Part shown: piece after piece, positions 1 through 6,057 of the stretch
Position numbering within the stretch: the first letter of the stretch is position 1
How the letters are laid out: each line of letters opens with the position of its first letter
Source of the DNA: Actinomycetes bacterium
GTDB lineage: Bacteria; Actinomycetota; Acidimicrobiia; Acidimicrobiales; Acidimicrobiaceae
NCBI GenBank assembly: GCA_021819025.1
Contig: JAKASN010000029.1
Span: 1 to 10,173, forward strand
DNA length: 10,173 nucleotides
Reading direction: 5' to 3'
The notes under the pieces: model-generated
Told to the model about the DNA's origin: nothing
The model's input: the letters and a program-made list of their open reading frames with translations, nothing else
The model's database searches: none
Translations under genes and position numbers: made by a program

Positions 1-1196
1 CGCCCTCGAGCCGTCAACTTCACCAGCATCGAGTCGAAGTAGGGAAGCACCTCCGCACCCGCATACGTGCTCTCATCGAGCCTGATGCCGGCACCGCCTG
101 GAGCTCGATATGCTGAGATGCGACCGGTATCGGGGCGAAAGGATTCCGAGGGATCCTCGGTGGTGATGCGACACTGCAGCGCGCTTCCGCGAACCGTTAC
201 TCCTGATTGTGAGATTCCCAGGTCCCTAAAGGTCGCTCCAGCGGCGATGCGCATCTGGCTTTGCACGATGTCGATTCCGGTGACCTCTTCGGTCACGGTG
301 TGCTCGACCTGGACCCTGGGGTTCATCTCGATAAAGACATGACGCCCCTGGCGGTCAAGGAGAAACTCCACGGTTCCGGCATTGCGATATCCGATGGAAG
401 TCGCGAAGCGTACTGCGTCGTCACAGATGGTGCGACGCAGTTCAGGGTCGAGTCCTGGCGCTGGTGCTACCTCTACTACTTTTTGGTGTCGGCGTTGGAT
501 AGAACAGTCTCGCTCGAAGAGGTGCAGTACCTCCCCCTCGGAGTCCGCGAGGATCTGCACCTCGATATGGCGCGGGGTGACCACGGCCTCCTCGACGAAG
601 ACGGTGGCGTCCCCGAAAGCAAGTTGGGCTTCGGCCATCGCCGAGCTGATCGCAGCCTTTAGCTCTTCTGGTCGGTCGACGCGGCGCAGACCCCGTCCTC
701 CTCCCCCTGCCGCAGCTTTTACGAAGATAGGGAACGTCATCTCCGCTGCTGCGTCTGCCAGCAAGGAGGCATCGGCGAAAGGCCCGAAGCCCGCGAGGGT
801 GGGGAGTCCGGCGCGGCGCGCGGCTGCGATGGCGTTGACTTTGTTGCCGGCTAGCTCAAGGGCGCCGACTCCGGGTCCGATAAAAGTTATTCCATTTTGC
901 GCAGCGGCTTCTGCGAGAGCGGGATTCTCTGCGAGGAACCCGTATCCGGGGTATATGGCATCGGCTCCAGCTTGCAGCGCGATCTGGATGATCGCATCAA
1001 TGTTGAGGTAGGAGCGCAGGGGGTGGCCAGGTTCACCGATTTGGTAGCTTTCATCTGATTTTTGGCGGTGAAGCGAATAGCGATCTTCATAGGCGTAAAT
1101 TCCCACCGTGGCGATCTTGAGCTCCGAAGCCGCGCGAAAAGCCCTGATCGCGATCTCGCCTCGGTTGGCAACGAGTATCTTTTCAAACTTGTGCAA
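1..1196 (-). CDS. pyc: Pyruvate carboxylase, biotin carboxylase domain (N-terminal part, truncated by window edge)
   Basis: Biotin-dependent carboxylase that would form oxaloacetate from pyruvate, bicarbonate and ATP, an anaplerotic step in the cytoplasm. The reverse strand reads as one open frame of 398 codons starting HKFEKILVANRGEIAIRAF. Visible biotin carboxylase motifs are the ATP-grasp glycine loop KAAAGGGGRG (residues 160-169), ERDCSIQRRHQK (228-239, ending in the lysine equivalent to E. coli BC Lys238) and EMNPRVQVEHT (290-300, with metal-binding Glu/Asn and the active-site Arg). The stretches around ESYQIG and the C-terminal ALQCRITTEDP, FRPDTGRISAYRAPGGAGIRLD and PYFDSMLVKLT read like actinobacterial pyruvate carboxylase rather than acetyl/propionyl-CoA carboxylase alpha chains. 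An in-frame TGA at 1224-1226 leaves only about 30 bases for a start, and the only reasonable one is TTG at 1194-1196, with no strong Shine-Dalgarno. The carboxyltransferase and biotin domains would lie beyond the left edge, so a stand-alone biotin carboxylase subunit cannot be fully excluded. Confidence 0.88.
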   Translation of the reverse strand, partial: MHKFEKILVANRGEIAIRAFRAASELKIATVGIYAYEDRYSLHRQKSDESYQIGEPGHPLRSYLNIDAIIQIALQAGADAIYPGYGFLAENPALAEAAAQNGITFIGPGVGALELAGNKVNAIAAARRAGLPTLAGFGPFADASLLADAAAEMTFPIFVKAAAGGGGRGLRRVDRPEELKAAISSAMAEAQLAFGDATVFVEEAVVTPRHIEVQILADSEGEVLHLFERDCSIQRRHQKVVEVAPAPGLDPELRRTICDDAVRFATSIGYRNAGTVEFLLDRQGRHVFIEMNPRVQVEHTVTEEVTGIDIVQSQMRIAAGATFRDLGISQSGVTVRGSALQCRITTEDPSESFRPDTGRISAYRAPGGAGIRLDESTYAGAEVLPYFDSMLVKLTARG

Positions 1197-1384
1197 GAGT
1201 ACGCCCCATCTATCCAGGTCCAGTCACGCCGAGCGTAAAAGTCAGTGAAGCCTTGGCCCTCTGGAGGGCGTTGAGGCTGTTGCACCGATGTTACCTCAGG
1301 AACTCGGCGTTTTCGCCCCCTCGGAATAGGCCTTTGCGGAACCCACGACATTAACGATCTCAGACACGACGCTCTGTGGCGATT
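1197..1384. other. Intergenic gap between pyc and the methyltransferase
   Basis: This 188-base gap separates two genes on the minus strand. A small perfect hairpin (GGCG-TTTT-CGCC, 1306-1317) is present but has no T tract on either side. I see no convincing -35/-10 pair for pyc and no credible small gene; an overlapping minus-strand frame of 154 codons (887-1351) runs through pyc in another frame and is an artefact. Confidence 0.4.
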
Positions 1385-1984
1385 TCAGCCAGGTCGTCGC
1401 GCAACTACTAGGGCGTCGATTGCTAGCGCCGAGCCGGACTCCGATTCGACCTTGCGGGTAACGTCCCTGGCCTCAACGATGTTCTCGGCACCCAACACTT
1501 CTATGACGTCAGCGGGGGAAAAGAGCACCTCTGCCGCTTGCGGTCCCCCGACCCCTTCGGCGAGGTTGCGGCTGTGGTGTCCTATGATTAGCACTTCCCC
1601 ACCGGGGAGAAGGGACTCGAATGCCGCTCGCCAGATCGTCGCCAGTGTCGCAAGGGGAAAGTGGATGTAGCAAAGGAGGGCGGCGTCGTAGGCGGGCGGA
1701 TCGCATCTCCAGCTGGTTAGGTCGGCATTTTGGATCTCCAGACTTACTCCGCGCCGCTTGGCCAGAGCCTCGGCCTTTTCCAGGGCTACCGATGAAAAGT
1801 CGACTGCGGTAACGGTCCAACCTTGCTCAGCAAGCCATATGGCGTTACGACCCTCACCGCAGCCAAGATCAACGATTCGTCCCGGGGCCTCACCTTGGAA
1901 GTGCTCGCGAACAAATTGGTTCGGCTCGGCACTCCAGATCAACTCTGACGATGCATAGCGCTGATCCCACATTGTTGAGTCCAT
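1385..1984 (-). CDS. Class I SAM-dependent methyltransferase
   Basis: Predicted 199-residue soluble methyltransferase using S-adenosylmethionine; the substrate cannot be told. Motif I is IVDLGCGEGRNAIWLA (residues 37-52), followed by the acidic ribose-binding position in TAVDFSS (59-65). Later come a NADL motif (87-90) and YDAALLCYIHF (99-109), typical of the TehB/thiopurine-methyltransferase-like Rossmann family. The N-terminus MDSTMWDQRYASSELIW is characteristic of small actinobacterial members. The frame extends upstream to an ATG at 2125, but the start at 1984 is preferred. It has AAGGAG six bases upstream (1991-1996), the family similarity begins there, and a plausible promoter lies between the two candidate starts. 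The extra 47 codons of the longer version are low-complexity and basic. It is not obviously linked to the sulfur genes. Confidence 0.85.
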   Translation of the reverse strand: MDSTMWDQRYASSELIWSAEPNQFVREHFQGEAPGRIVDLGCGEGRNAIWLAEQGWTVTAVDFSSVALEKAEALAKRRGVSLEIQNADLTSWRCDPPAYDAALLCYIHFPLATLATIWRAAFESLLPGGEVLIIGHHSRNLAEGVGGPQAAEVLFSPADVIEVLGAENIVEARDVTRKVESESGSALAIDALVVARRPG

Positions 1985-1990
1985 CTCTGT

Positions 1991-1996
1991 CTCCTT
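1991..1996 (-). promoter_or_regulatory. Ribosome binding site deciding the methyltransferase start
   Basis: AAGGAG on the minus strand, six bases before the ATG at 1984. It supports the short 199-residue form over the start at 2125. Confidence 0.7.
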
Positions 1997-2021
1997 CGAG
2001 TTGCTCTTTGGCTTTGTGTTT

Positions 2022-2051
2022 AGCTTAGGTCTCGGGGCGCTCCCTGTGCAA
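2022..2051 (-). promoter_or_regulatory. Possible promoter of the methyltransferase gene
   Basis: On the minus strand TTGCAC (2046-2051) is followed after 18 bases by TAAGCT (2022-2027), a TAnnnT-type -10 box. Initiation near 2015 would leave a leader of about 30 bases containing the AAGGAG site. This is a motif-level match only. Confidence 0.35.
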
Positions 2052-2186
2052 TTGTGCCTAATGTGTTGGGTTCGATGCGACCTTGACGGCATAACCGAGA
2101 CACTGCATTGGCTTTTCTCTTCCATTACTTTGCGGCCGTAGATTCTTCATCTATCGACAGAAACGAATAAGCGAAAGGAATACAAC

Positions 2187-2366
2187 ATGGGTTGGCTGCT
2201 ATTGAATCTCCCCTTTATGATCTTTGCTACCGCACTGATCCTGGGCATTCTCGGAGTGGGAATGTACCTCGAGTACCGAAAGCAGGACGCCGTAGACGCC
2301 GCGGGGGCGGCTCACCCAGCTAGAGGTGCGAAAGTAGGTGCCAAAGATCCAGAGAAGGTCGCCTGA
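2187..2366 (+). CDS. Small single-pass membrane protein, unknown function
   Basis: A 59-codon frame starting MGWLLLNLPFMIFATALIL. The ATG is preceded by AAAGGA (2174-2179) with a seven-base spacer, a good Shine-Dalgarno. Residues about 3-28 form one hydrophobic helix (LLLNLPFMIFATALILGILGV), followed by the charged juxtamembrane segment YLEYRKQD and a hydrophilic Ala/Lys-rich tail. There is no lipobox or signal-peptidase site, so it is probably a membrane-anchored small protein with a cytoplasmic tail under the positive-inside rule. A hairpin begins at its stop codon and a terminator follows, so it is probably expressed on its own. I do not recognise the family. That it is real is inferred from the ribosome site, the membrane-helix composition and the downstream terminator. 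Confidence 0.65.
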   Translation: MGWLLLNLPFMIFATALILGILGVGMYLEYRKQDAVDAAGAAHPARGAKVGAKDPEKVA

Positions 2367-2388
2367 GACCCGGTGACACCGGGTCTCA
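2364..2388 (+). repeat. Perfect 11-bp inverted repeat at the small gene's stop codon
   Basis: TGAGACCCGGT (2364-2374) and ACCGGGTCTCA (2378-2388) pair perfectly around the loop GAC. The left arm includes the TGA stop of the membrane-protein gene. No T run follows, so alone it is more likely a 3'-end stabiliser or pause hairpin than a terminator. Confidence 0.7.
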
Positions 2389-2397
2389 GGACGACAA

Positions 2398-2445
2398 AAG
2401 AACCCGTCGCCCTGGCCAACTAGATGGCTGGGGCGGCGGGTTCTT
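2398..2445 (+). terminator. Intrinsic terminator between the convergent small gene and SDR gene
   Basis: Twenty-base arms (2398-2417 and 2426-2445) close an eight-base loop. Seventeen pairs are Watson-Crick and three are G-U wobbles in the plus-strand RNA. The stem is GC-rich and ends in TTCTTCATT. On the minus strand the same three positions become A-C mismatches, although the outer nine pairs remain and a TTCTTTTG tract follows, so it may also act on the SDR transcript whose stop codon (2445-2447) touches the stem. It is strongest for the plus-strand small gene. Confidence 0.7.
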
Positions 2446-3167
2446 CATTGCCATCGCAGTGAGTGACCCCCATCGATGGGAATGATCGCCCCGGTGATCA
2501 TTCCCGCTTTTGGCCCGAGCAAGAATGAGACCAGTTCTGCGATGTCCGCCTCTTTTACCAAGCGTCCCATCGGAGTTCCCCGCAGCGTCGTCTCTTCAAG
2601 TTCGGCGTAACTACCTAGGCGCAATGCTGCACCGGTTCTTACAAGTCCCGCCGAAACGGCATTGATGCGAGAGGAGGGGGCGAGTTCGACAGCTAAGTAG
2701 CGAACCGCCGACTCCAGTGCTGCCTTGGCGATGCCCACCGCCGCATAGTTTGTCACCACTCGATTGGCTCCCAGCGACGAGATCGCCACCACCGCCCGTG
2801 GCCTAAGGACCTTAGTGGCGATGACGAGGGGGATGGCGCTGGTTTGCATTGTCCAGTTGAGATGGTGTTCGCTGAGAGCATCTATGGGGCGCATCACACC
2901 GGCGGCTGACGCAACGAGTAGGGCATCGACCTTTGTGACCGCTGCGCGCACCTCATCGCAGAACGCAGCGGTGTCGCCACCTCGATCAAGTCGATGTCTA
3001 ACCAAGCAGGCGTTGCGCCCCAGTTCTTCTACAGCTTTGGCAACCTCAATGGCGCGAAGTTCGTGGTGAAGATAGTGAACTACGATGTCGTGACCATCCT
3101 CGGCCAACTTTAGGGCACAGGTGGCGCCGATCGGGCTTGAAGCTCCCATCACCACCGCCCAAGTCAT
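2445..3167 (-). CDS. Short-chain dehydrogenase/reductase, FabL-type enoyl-ACP reductase-like
   Basis: A 240-residue NAD(P)-dependent oxidoreductase of the classical SDR size. The cofactor loop near the N-terminus is GASSPIGA (residues 8-15). The active-site region has SSLGANR (130-136) and YAAVGIAK (141-148), so the catalytic Tyr141 and Lys148 are separated by six residues, as in FabI/FabL enoyl-ACP reductases, instead of the three of ordinary SDRs. The segments AALESAVRYLAVEL and INAVSAGLVRTGA, and the C-terminal IIPIDGGHSL, read like Bacillus FabL. The likely reaction is reduction of trans-2-enoyl-ACP in fatty acid elongation, but substrate assignment is by resemblance only. The start at 3167 lacks a clear Shine-Dalgarno. 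It is transcribed divergently from tusA and converges with the small membrane-protein gene. Confidence 0.8.
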   Translation of the reverse strand: MTWAVVMGASSPIGATCALKLAEDGHDIVVHYLHHELRAIEVAKAVEELGRNACLVRHRLDRGGDTAAFCDEVRAAVTKVDALLVASAAGVMRPIDALSEHHLNWTMQTSAIPLVIATKVLRPRAVVAISSLGANRVVTNYAAVGIAKAALESAVRYLAVELAPSSRINAVSAGLVRTGAALRLGSYAELEETTLRGTPMGRLVKEADIAELVSFLLGPKAGMITGAIIPIDGGHSLRWQ

Positions 3168-3244
3168 ATCTGCAAATTTCGCACTGGGATCCCCTGTTCG
3201 GAAGCACTAATTTTCCTAGCCGTCATGAAAAGTCTAGATAACGG

Positions 3245-3273
3245 TTGACGAAGGTATGATTCTTTGTTACCAT
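3245..3273 (+). promoter_or_regulatory. Probable promoter of the tusA-sHdr operon
   Basis: TTGACG (3245-3250) and TACCAT (3268-3273) are separated by 17 bases, a good housekeeping-type -35 with a TAnnnT -10. Initiation near 3280 would give a leader of about 100 bases before the tusA ATG. No regulator gene is present in the window. Confidence 0.45.
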
Positions 3274-3342
3274 TATGACAGCTCAAGTATCTGCGTGTAT
3301 GCGAAGATAGCTAATCATTCAGTCAGCAGTGCGAGCTTATAC

Positions 3343-3362
3343 AAGGCACCGGGGGGTGCCTT
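3343..3362 (+). promoter_or_regulatory. Leader hairpin just upstream of the tusA ribosome site
   Basis: AAGGCACC (3343-3350) and GGTGCCTT (3355-3362) form a perfect 8-bp stem with a GGGG loop, followed by TCTACTCC and then the Shine-Dalgarno GGGGGG (3371-3376), six bases from the tusA ATG. The fold resembles a weak terminator or pause site and could be an attenuator, or a 5' stabiliser of the operon mRNA. I see no clear competing antiterminator. Confidence 0.45.
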
Positions 3363-3382
3363 TCTACTCCGGGGGGAAATAA

Positions 3383-3622
3383 ATGGACGAGCCGTTGGCT
3401 TCGCGTGTGCTTGATTGTCAAGGTTTGCAGTGTCCGCTGCCTGTGGTTAAAACCGCGCAGGAGATCAAAAAGATGGAAGTTGGCGAGACGCTTGAACTCC
3501 TTGCCACCGATCCAGGTGTGGAACCGGACATGAAAGCTTGGAGTTCGCGTACCGGCAACGAGCTCATCAAAATAGATCGTGCCGGAGACGTCTTCCACGT
3601 CTACCTTCGGCGCCTTCGCTAG
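3383..3622 (+). CDS. tusA: TusA-family sulfur carrier protein
   Basis: A 79-residue cytoplasmic sulfur carrier that would hold sulfane sulfur as a persulfide and hand it towards the DsrE-type protein and the sHdr machinery. The family motif CPLP is at residues 17-20 (Cys17 the expected carrier) within the segment LDCQGLQCPLPVVKTAQEI. A second cysteine, Cys12, lies upstream. The length and the two-layer sandwich pattern ending in VFHVYLRRLR fit TusA throughout. ATG 3383 is preceded by GGGGGG six bases upstream. It is the first gene of the operon. In sulfur oxidisers tusA commonly sits beside dsrE and hdr genes, which makes a role in dissimilatory sulfur oxidation more likely than one in tRNA thiolation. 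Confidence 0.93.
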   Translation: MDEPLASRVLDCQGLQCPLPVVKTAQEIKKMEVGETLELLATDPGVEPDMKAWSSRTGNELIKIDRAGDVFHVYLRRLR

Positions 3623-3638
3623 GCGTCATCCTTCTTTT
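3609..3638 (+). terminator. Weak hairpin with T-rich tail at the tusA 3' end (possible attenuator)
   Basis: GGCGCCT (3609-3615) pairs with AGGCGTC (3621-3627) through seven pairs including one G-U. The loop is five bases and the stop codon TAG lies at the loop/right-arm junction. A T-rich stretch CCTTCTTTT (3630-3638) follows. The stem is short, so partial termination or processing is more likely than complete termination. Confidence 0.35.
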
Positions 3639-3707
3639 AACTTGCCCAGGGGCGTGCCATCGACGGCGAGCCTCGGACTTGTCATACCGATCTATCACTT
3701 TGCAAAT

Positions 3708-3714
3708 GGGGGAG
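3708..3714 (+). promoter_or_regulatory. Ribosome binding site deciding the dsrE start
   Basis: GGGGGAG lies six bases before the ATG at 3721. Two other in-frame ATGs (3706 and 3715) overlap or directly abut this site and so are poorer starts. Confidence 0.6.
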
Positions 3715-3720
3715 ATGTCA

Positions 3721-4104
3721 ATGTGGACCAATGACGGCGAAGGCCGCGTGCTTTATGTGCAGACTCATGGAGTCTCTGATCCGGGGCGAAGTGCCACGCC
3801 ATTTTTTTTGGCGGCTTCGGCTGCGGCGATGGAGGTTGAGGTCGGGATCTACTTCACTATGTACGGCCCGCAGTTGCTCCAAAAGGAGGTAGTCGACAAG
3901 ATTGGCCCCAAGGGTGATCGCGGCCAGCGCCTTTCCTACTTCATCAAGCAGGCTACTGATCTCGGAGTTCGGCTCTGGGTTTGCCAACCGAGCTTGGATC
4001 TCAATGACCTCATTTTTGACCAGCTGATCGACGGAGTGGAGATGATCGGAGGCGCTGCATTCAACGACCTCGCGATGTCGGCCGATGCGGTGATTTCGTT
4101 CTGA
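3721..4104 (+). CDS. DsrE-family sulfurtransferase
   Basis: A 127-residue protein with the DsrE/DsrF-like fold signature: an N-terminal strand VLYVQTHG (10-17), PFFLAASAAAMEVEVGIYFTMYG (27-49), LSYFIKQATDLGVRLWVC (71-88) and a C-terminal AFNDLAMSADAVISF (113-127). It has a single cysteine, Cys88, in LWVCQPSLDL, the position that carries persulfide in active DsrE homologues. Between tusA and hdrC1, it would accept sulfur from TusA and pass it towards LbpA/sHdr, as DsrE3-type proteins do in sHdr loci. I infer the DsrE3 subgroup from context and have not demonstrated it. The stop is one base from the hdrC1 start, so the two are probably translationally coupled. An eight-T run (3802-3809) lies in the coding sequence. 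Confidence 0.82.
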   Translation: MWTNDGEGRVLYVQTHGVSDPGRSATPFFLAASAAAMEVEVGIYFTMYGPQLLQKEVVDKIGPKGDRGQRLSYFIKQATDLGVRLWVCQPSLDLNDLIFDQLIDGVEMIGGAAFNDLAMSADAVISF

Positions 4105-4105
4105 A

Positions 4106-4825
4106 ATGGCACAAGTTACTTTCGATCCGTACCTTAAGTTAGAACATCTCGCCGGACATGCCGATGTGACCCGCGCAGAGAAGGAACGCCTCATTAGCAA
4201 AGTGATGGCGGATCGTCGTTTCCCGGACTATCTCTATGGCTGCTACGAATGCGGGATCTGCGTCGCGGTATGCCCGTCAGCGCGCTTCTATGACTTCAGC
4301 CCGCGGCGCATAGCCCAAGCCGCGGCACGTGTTGACGTAGATTTGATGTTCCAGCAAATGGAAGAAGACATCTGGGAGTGCTCGCAGTGTTTTTCCTGTT
4401 TGCGCTGTCCCAGGGGGAACAATCCCGGCGGAATTATCACCATCATGCGTGAAGTCGCCGTGGAGGAGGGTCGGCGATCCGCAAAGACCGCGCTGGAGGG
4501 ATATTCGCGGATCATCTACAAGATCATGTCCACCGGTACCCAAGTCTCTCCGGACATGCTTCAACCCGACGCTTTCCCCGATTGGGGTCCCGAAGTCAAG
4601 GACGTTTCAGAGAATCTCAGTCTTTGGCGGCGTGCGCTACCGCCCGAGACACATCACACTACCTCCACGGGGTGGGATGTCGCTGAATCGACGATCCTTG
4701 AGCTGTACGTGATCTGGCTCGAGACCGGCGCTCTCGAGATGATCAAGGAAGTAGACACTGGAATCCACATGATTCTCGAGGAGATCATGGAAGAACGACT
4801 TGAAGAGGAGGGGATAGAGATATGA
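4106..4825 (+). CDS. hdrC1: sHdr subunit HdrC1, two-cluster ferredoxin-like protein
   Basis: A 239-residue iron-sulfur electron-transfer subunit of the cytoplasmic sHdr complex. The first cluster motif is C46-x2-C49-x2-C52-x3-C56-P (CYECGICVAVCP). The second is C92-x2-C95-x2-C98-x2-C101-P (CSQCFSCLRCP), with one residue fewer than usual before the last cysteine, followed by RGNNPGG. The rest is helical, with an acidic C-terminus (MILEEIMEERLEEEGIEI). This matches the HdrC layout: a four-helix-type protein with two cubane [4Fe-4S] clusters passing electrons between HdrB and HdrA. ATG 4106 follows the dsrE stop by one base, and the end overlaps the hdrB1 start (ATGA, 4822-4825). Confidence 0.88.
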   Translation: MAQVTFDPYLKLEHLAGHADVTRAEKERLISKVMADRRFPDYLYGCYECGICVAVCPSARFYDFSPRRIAQAAARVDVDLMFQQMEEDIWECSQCFSCLRCPRGNNPGGIITIMREVAVEEGRRSAKTALEGYSRIIYKIMSTGTQVSPDMLQPDAFPDWGPEVKDVSENLSLWRRALPPETHHTTSTGWDVAESTILELYVIWLETGALEMIKEVDTGIHMILEEIMEERLEEEGIEI

Positions 4826-6009
4826 GTGACGCAGTAGGGGTAATTCTTTCCAAAAAGCAGAAGTTCGAACGCACTCCTGATCGTCGCAACCACGACTTTC
4901 ACGAGGAGCTTTTCGCTCTTGAGGCGGCTGGCGAGTTGATCGTCCAGCGAGTTTCTGACGACTTCGTGAGCGTGCCCACCAAGTATGGTCTGCAGAAGAA
5001 GATCCAACGTGGCCACCTCTGGCACCACAAATCATGTGGTCAGTGCGGGCACATTCCCGGGTACTCCACTTCGATTTTTTGGATCATGCGCAAGCTCGGC
5101 TACGACTACGACGACCCGCGAGACCAGACCTCTTGCACCGCTTGGAACTACTACGCCAGCGCGACTTCCAACCAAGCTGCGCAAGCTGCGGTGGCACTGA
5201 GGAATTTCGCCGCGGCATATGAGACTGGTTACTTTCCGCTTATCCACTGCGGAACCTCCTATGGACACTACAAAGAGGTGCGTTCCGAGCTCCTTCATCA
5301 GCCCGAGCTGCGAGCCCAGGTGCGTAAAGTACTCGCCAAGCTCAACAAGGAGATGGTGATTCCCGAAGAGATCGTGCACTATTCCGAGTGGCTATACGCC
5401 ATGAAGGACGAGATTGCATCCCGCTCGATTCTCGATCTCAGCAAAATCGGCGTCACCGTACACCCCGCCTGCCACTATTACAAGCTGGTGGAAGGCGACG
5501 CCATCTACGATCCCGATGTCTACCACGGCCAGCGCACCGCAGCGGTGAGTGGGCTTGTGCTCTCGCTCGGCGCCGACCTGCGCAGTTACTCGACTTTTTT
5601 TGACTGCTGCGGCTTCGGCTTTCGCCACATCCTGGTGCAGCGCGATTTCACTCGCTCGTTTGCGACGTTGCGCAAGATCGAAGTCATGAAAGAGGAGGCC
5701 GATCCCGACGTAGTTTTGACCCATGACACAGGGTGCGTAACAGCTCTGGACAAGAGTCAGTTTGCCACCCAAGCCCATGAAAGAAATGTTGGCATCCCGG
5801 TAATGTCCGAAGCACAGTTCGCGGCGCTGGCGATGGGGGCTCACCCCTTCAAGGTGTGTCAGCTGCATTGGCACTCCACGAACTATCGGCCTCTGCTTGA
5901 GAAGATGGGTATCGATTGGGAGGCCGCGTGGGCAGAGTTCCAGGAAGATCTCAAGAAGCTCGAGCGAGGCGACCAGAAGTATCTCACCTGGGCCGATGTC
6001 GGTGTCTAA
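4822..6009 (+). CDS. hdrB1: sHdr subunit HdrB1, CCG-domain protein
   Basis: A 395-residue homologue of the heterodisulfide-reductase catalytic subunit, expected to bind non-cubane clusters and act on the sulfur substrate. The second CCG domain is recognisable: Cys217 (HPACHYYKL), the pair Cys262-Cys263 (DCCGFGFRH) and Cys305 (TGCVTAL), where the usual CxxC is reduced to one cysteine. The first is degenerate: Cys72 and Cys75 (CGQCGHIPGYS), Cys105 (TSCTAW, Ser replacing one of the CC pair) and Cys143 (IHCGTSYG). The first 70 residues precede any cluster motif and are charged, an extension absent from classical HdrB, which starts almost at its first cysteine. Histidines cluster around Cys72 (HLWHHKSC). 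The start overlaps hdrC1 by four bases. Identity as sHdrB1 comes from position and the CCG pattern. Confidence 0.85.
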   Translation: MSDAVGVILSKKQKFERTPDRRNHDFHEELFALEAAGELIVQRVSDDFVSVPTKYGLQKKIQRGHLWHHKSCGQCGHIPGYSTSIFWIMRKLGYDYDDPRDQTSCTAWNYYASATSNQAAQAAVALRNFAAAYETGYFPLIHCGTSYGHYKEVRSELLHQPELRAQVRKVLAKLNKEMVIPEEIVHYSEWLYAMKDEIASRSILDLSKIGVTVHPACHYYKLVEGDAIYDPDVYHGQRTAAVSGLVLSLGADLRSYSTFFDCCGFGFRHILVQRDFTRSFATLRKIEVMKEEADPDVVLTHDTGCVTALDKSQFATQAHERNVGIPVMSEAQFAALAMGAHPFKVCQLHWHSTNYRPLLEKMGIDWEAAWAEFQEDLKKLERGDQKYLTWADVGV

Positions 6010-6047
6010 GCTCCCGTCCAATCAAGAAGTCGTTATAAGGGCCAGGT

Positions 6048-6053
6048 AGGAGG
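6048..6053 (+). promoter_or_regulatory. Strong ribosome binding site for hdrA
   Basis: A perfect AGGAGG lies four bases before the GTG at 6058. It fixes a GTG start and gives hdrA independent initiation after the only long gap (48 bases) among the hdr genes. Confidence 0.75.
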
Positions 6054-6057
6054 ATTC

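Larger units (their letters stand above)
3168..3382. other. Divergent intergenic region (SDR / sHdr operon)
   Basis: This 215-base region holds the probable operon promoter and a leader hairpin, both listed separately. It also has a loose TTTTC/GAAAA inverted pair (3211-3215, 3227-3231) and the palindrome GGGATCCC (3186-3193), neither convincing as an operator. No clear promoter for the SDR gene could be picked out. Confidence 0.5.

Noticed and set aside
261..1011. Two plus-strand frames of 133 and 209 codons
   Set aside because: They lie antisense to the biotin carboxylase frame, whose motifs are unmistakable; the plus-strand translations are Ser/Arg/Pro-rich low-complexity shadows.
1306..1317. 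Small GGCG-TTTT-CGCC hairpin as methyltransferase terminator
   Set aside because: A four-base stem without a downstream T tract on the minus strand is too weak.
1985..2125. N-terminal extension of the methyltransferase from the ATG at 2125
   Set aside because: The added 47 residues are basic and unlike the family, a good AAGGAG site precedes the ATG at 1984, and a plausible promoter lies inside the extension.
3211..3231. TTTTC/GAAAA inverted pair as a regulator site
   Set aside because: Arms are only five bases, AT-only apart from the edge, and easily arise by chance; no regulator gene is adjacent.
3538..3720. Long version of the dsrE gene starting within tusA
   Set aside because: It would overlap tusA in another frame by 85 bases; the DsrE fold begins after 3721, where a ribosome site is well placed.
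5392..6021. Minus-strand frame of 209 codons opposite hdrB1
   Set aside because: It is a shadow of a high-GC coding region; hdrB1 on the plus strand has conserved CCG motifs and coupled starts.
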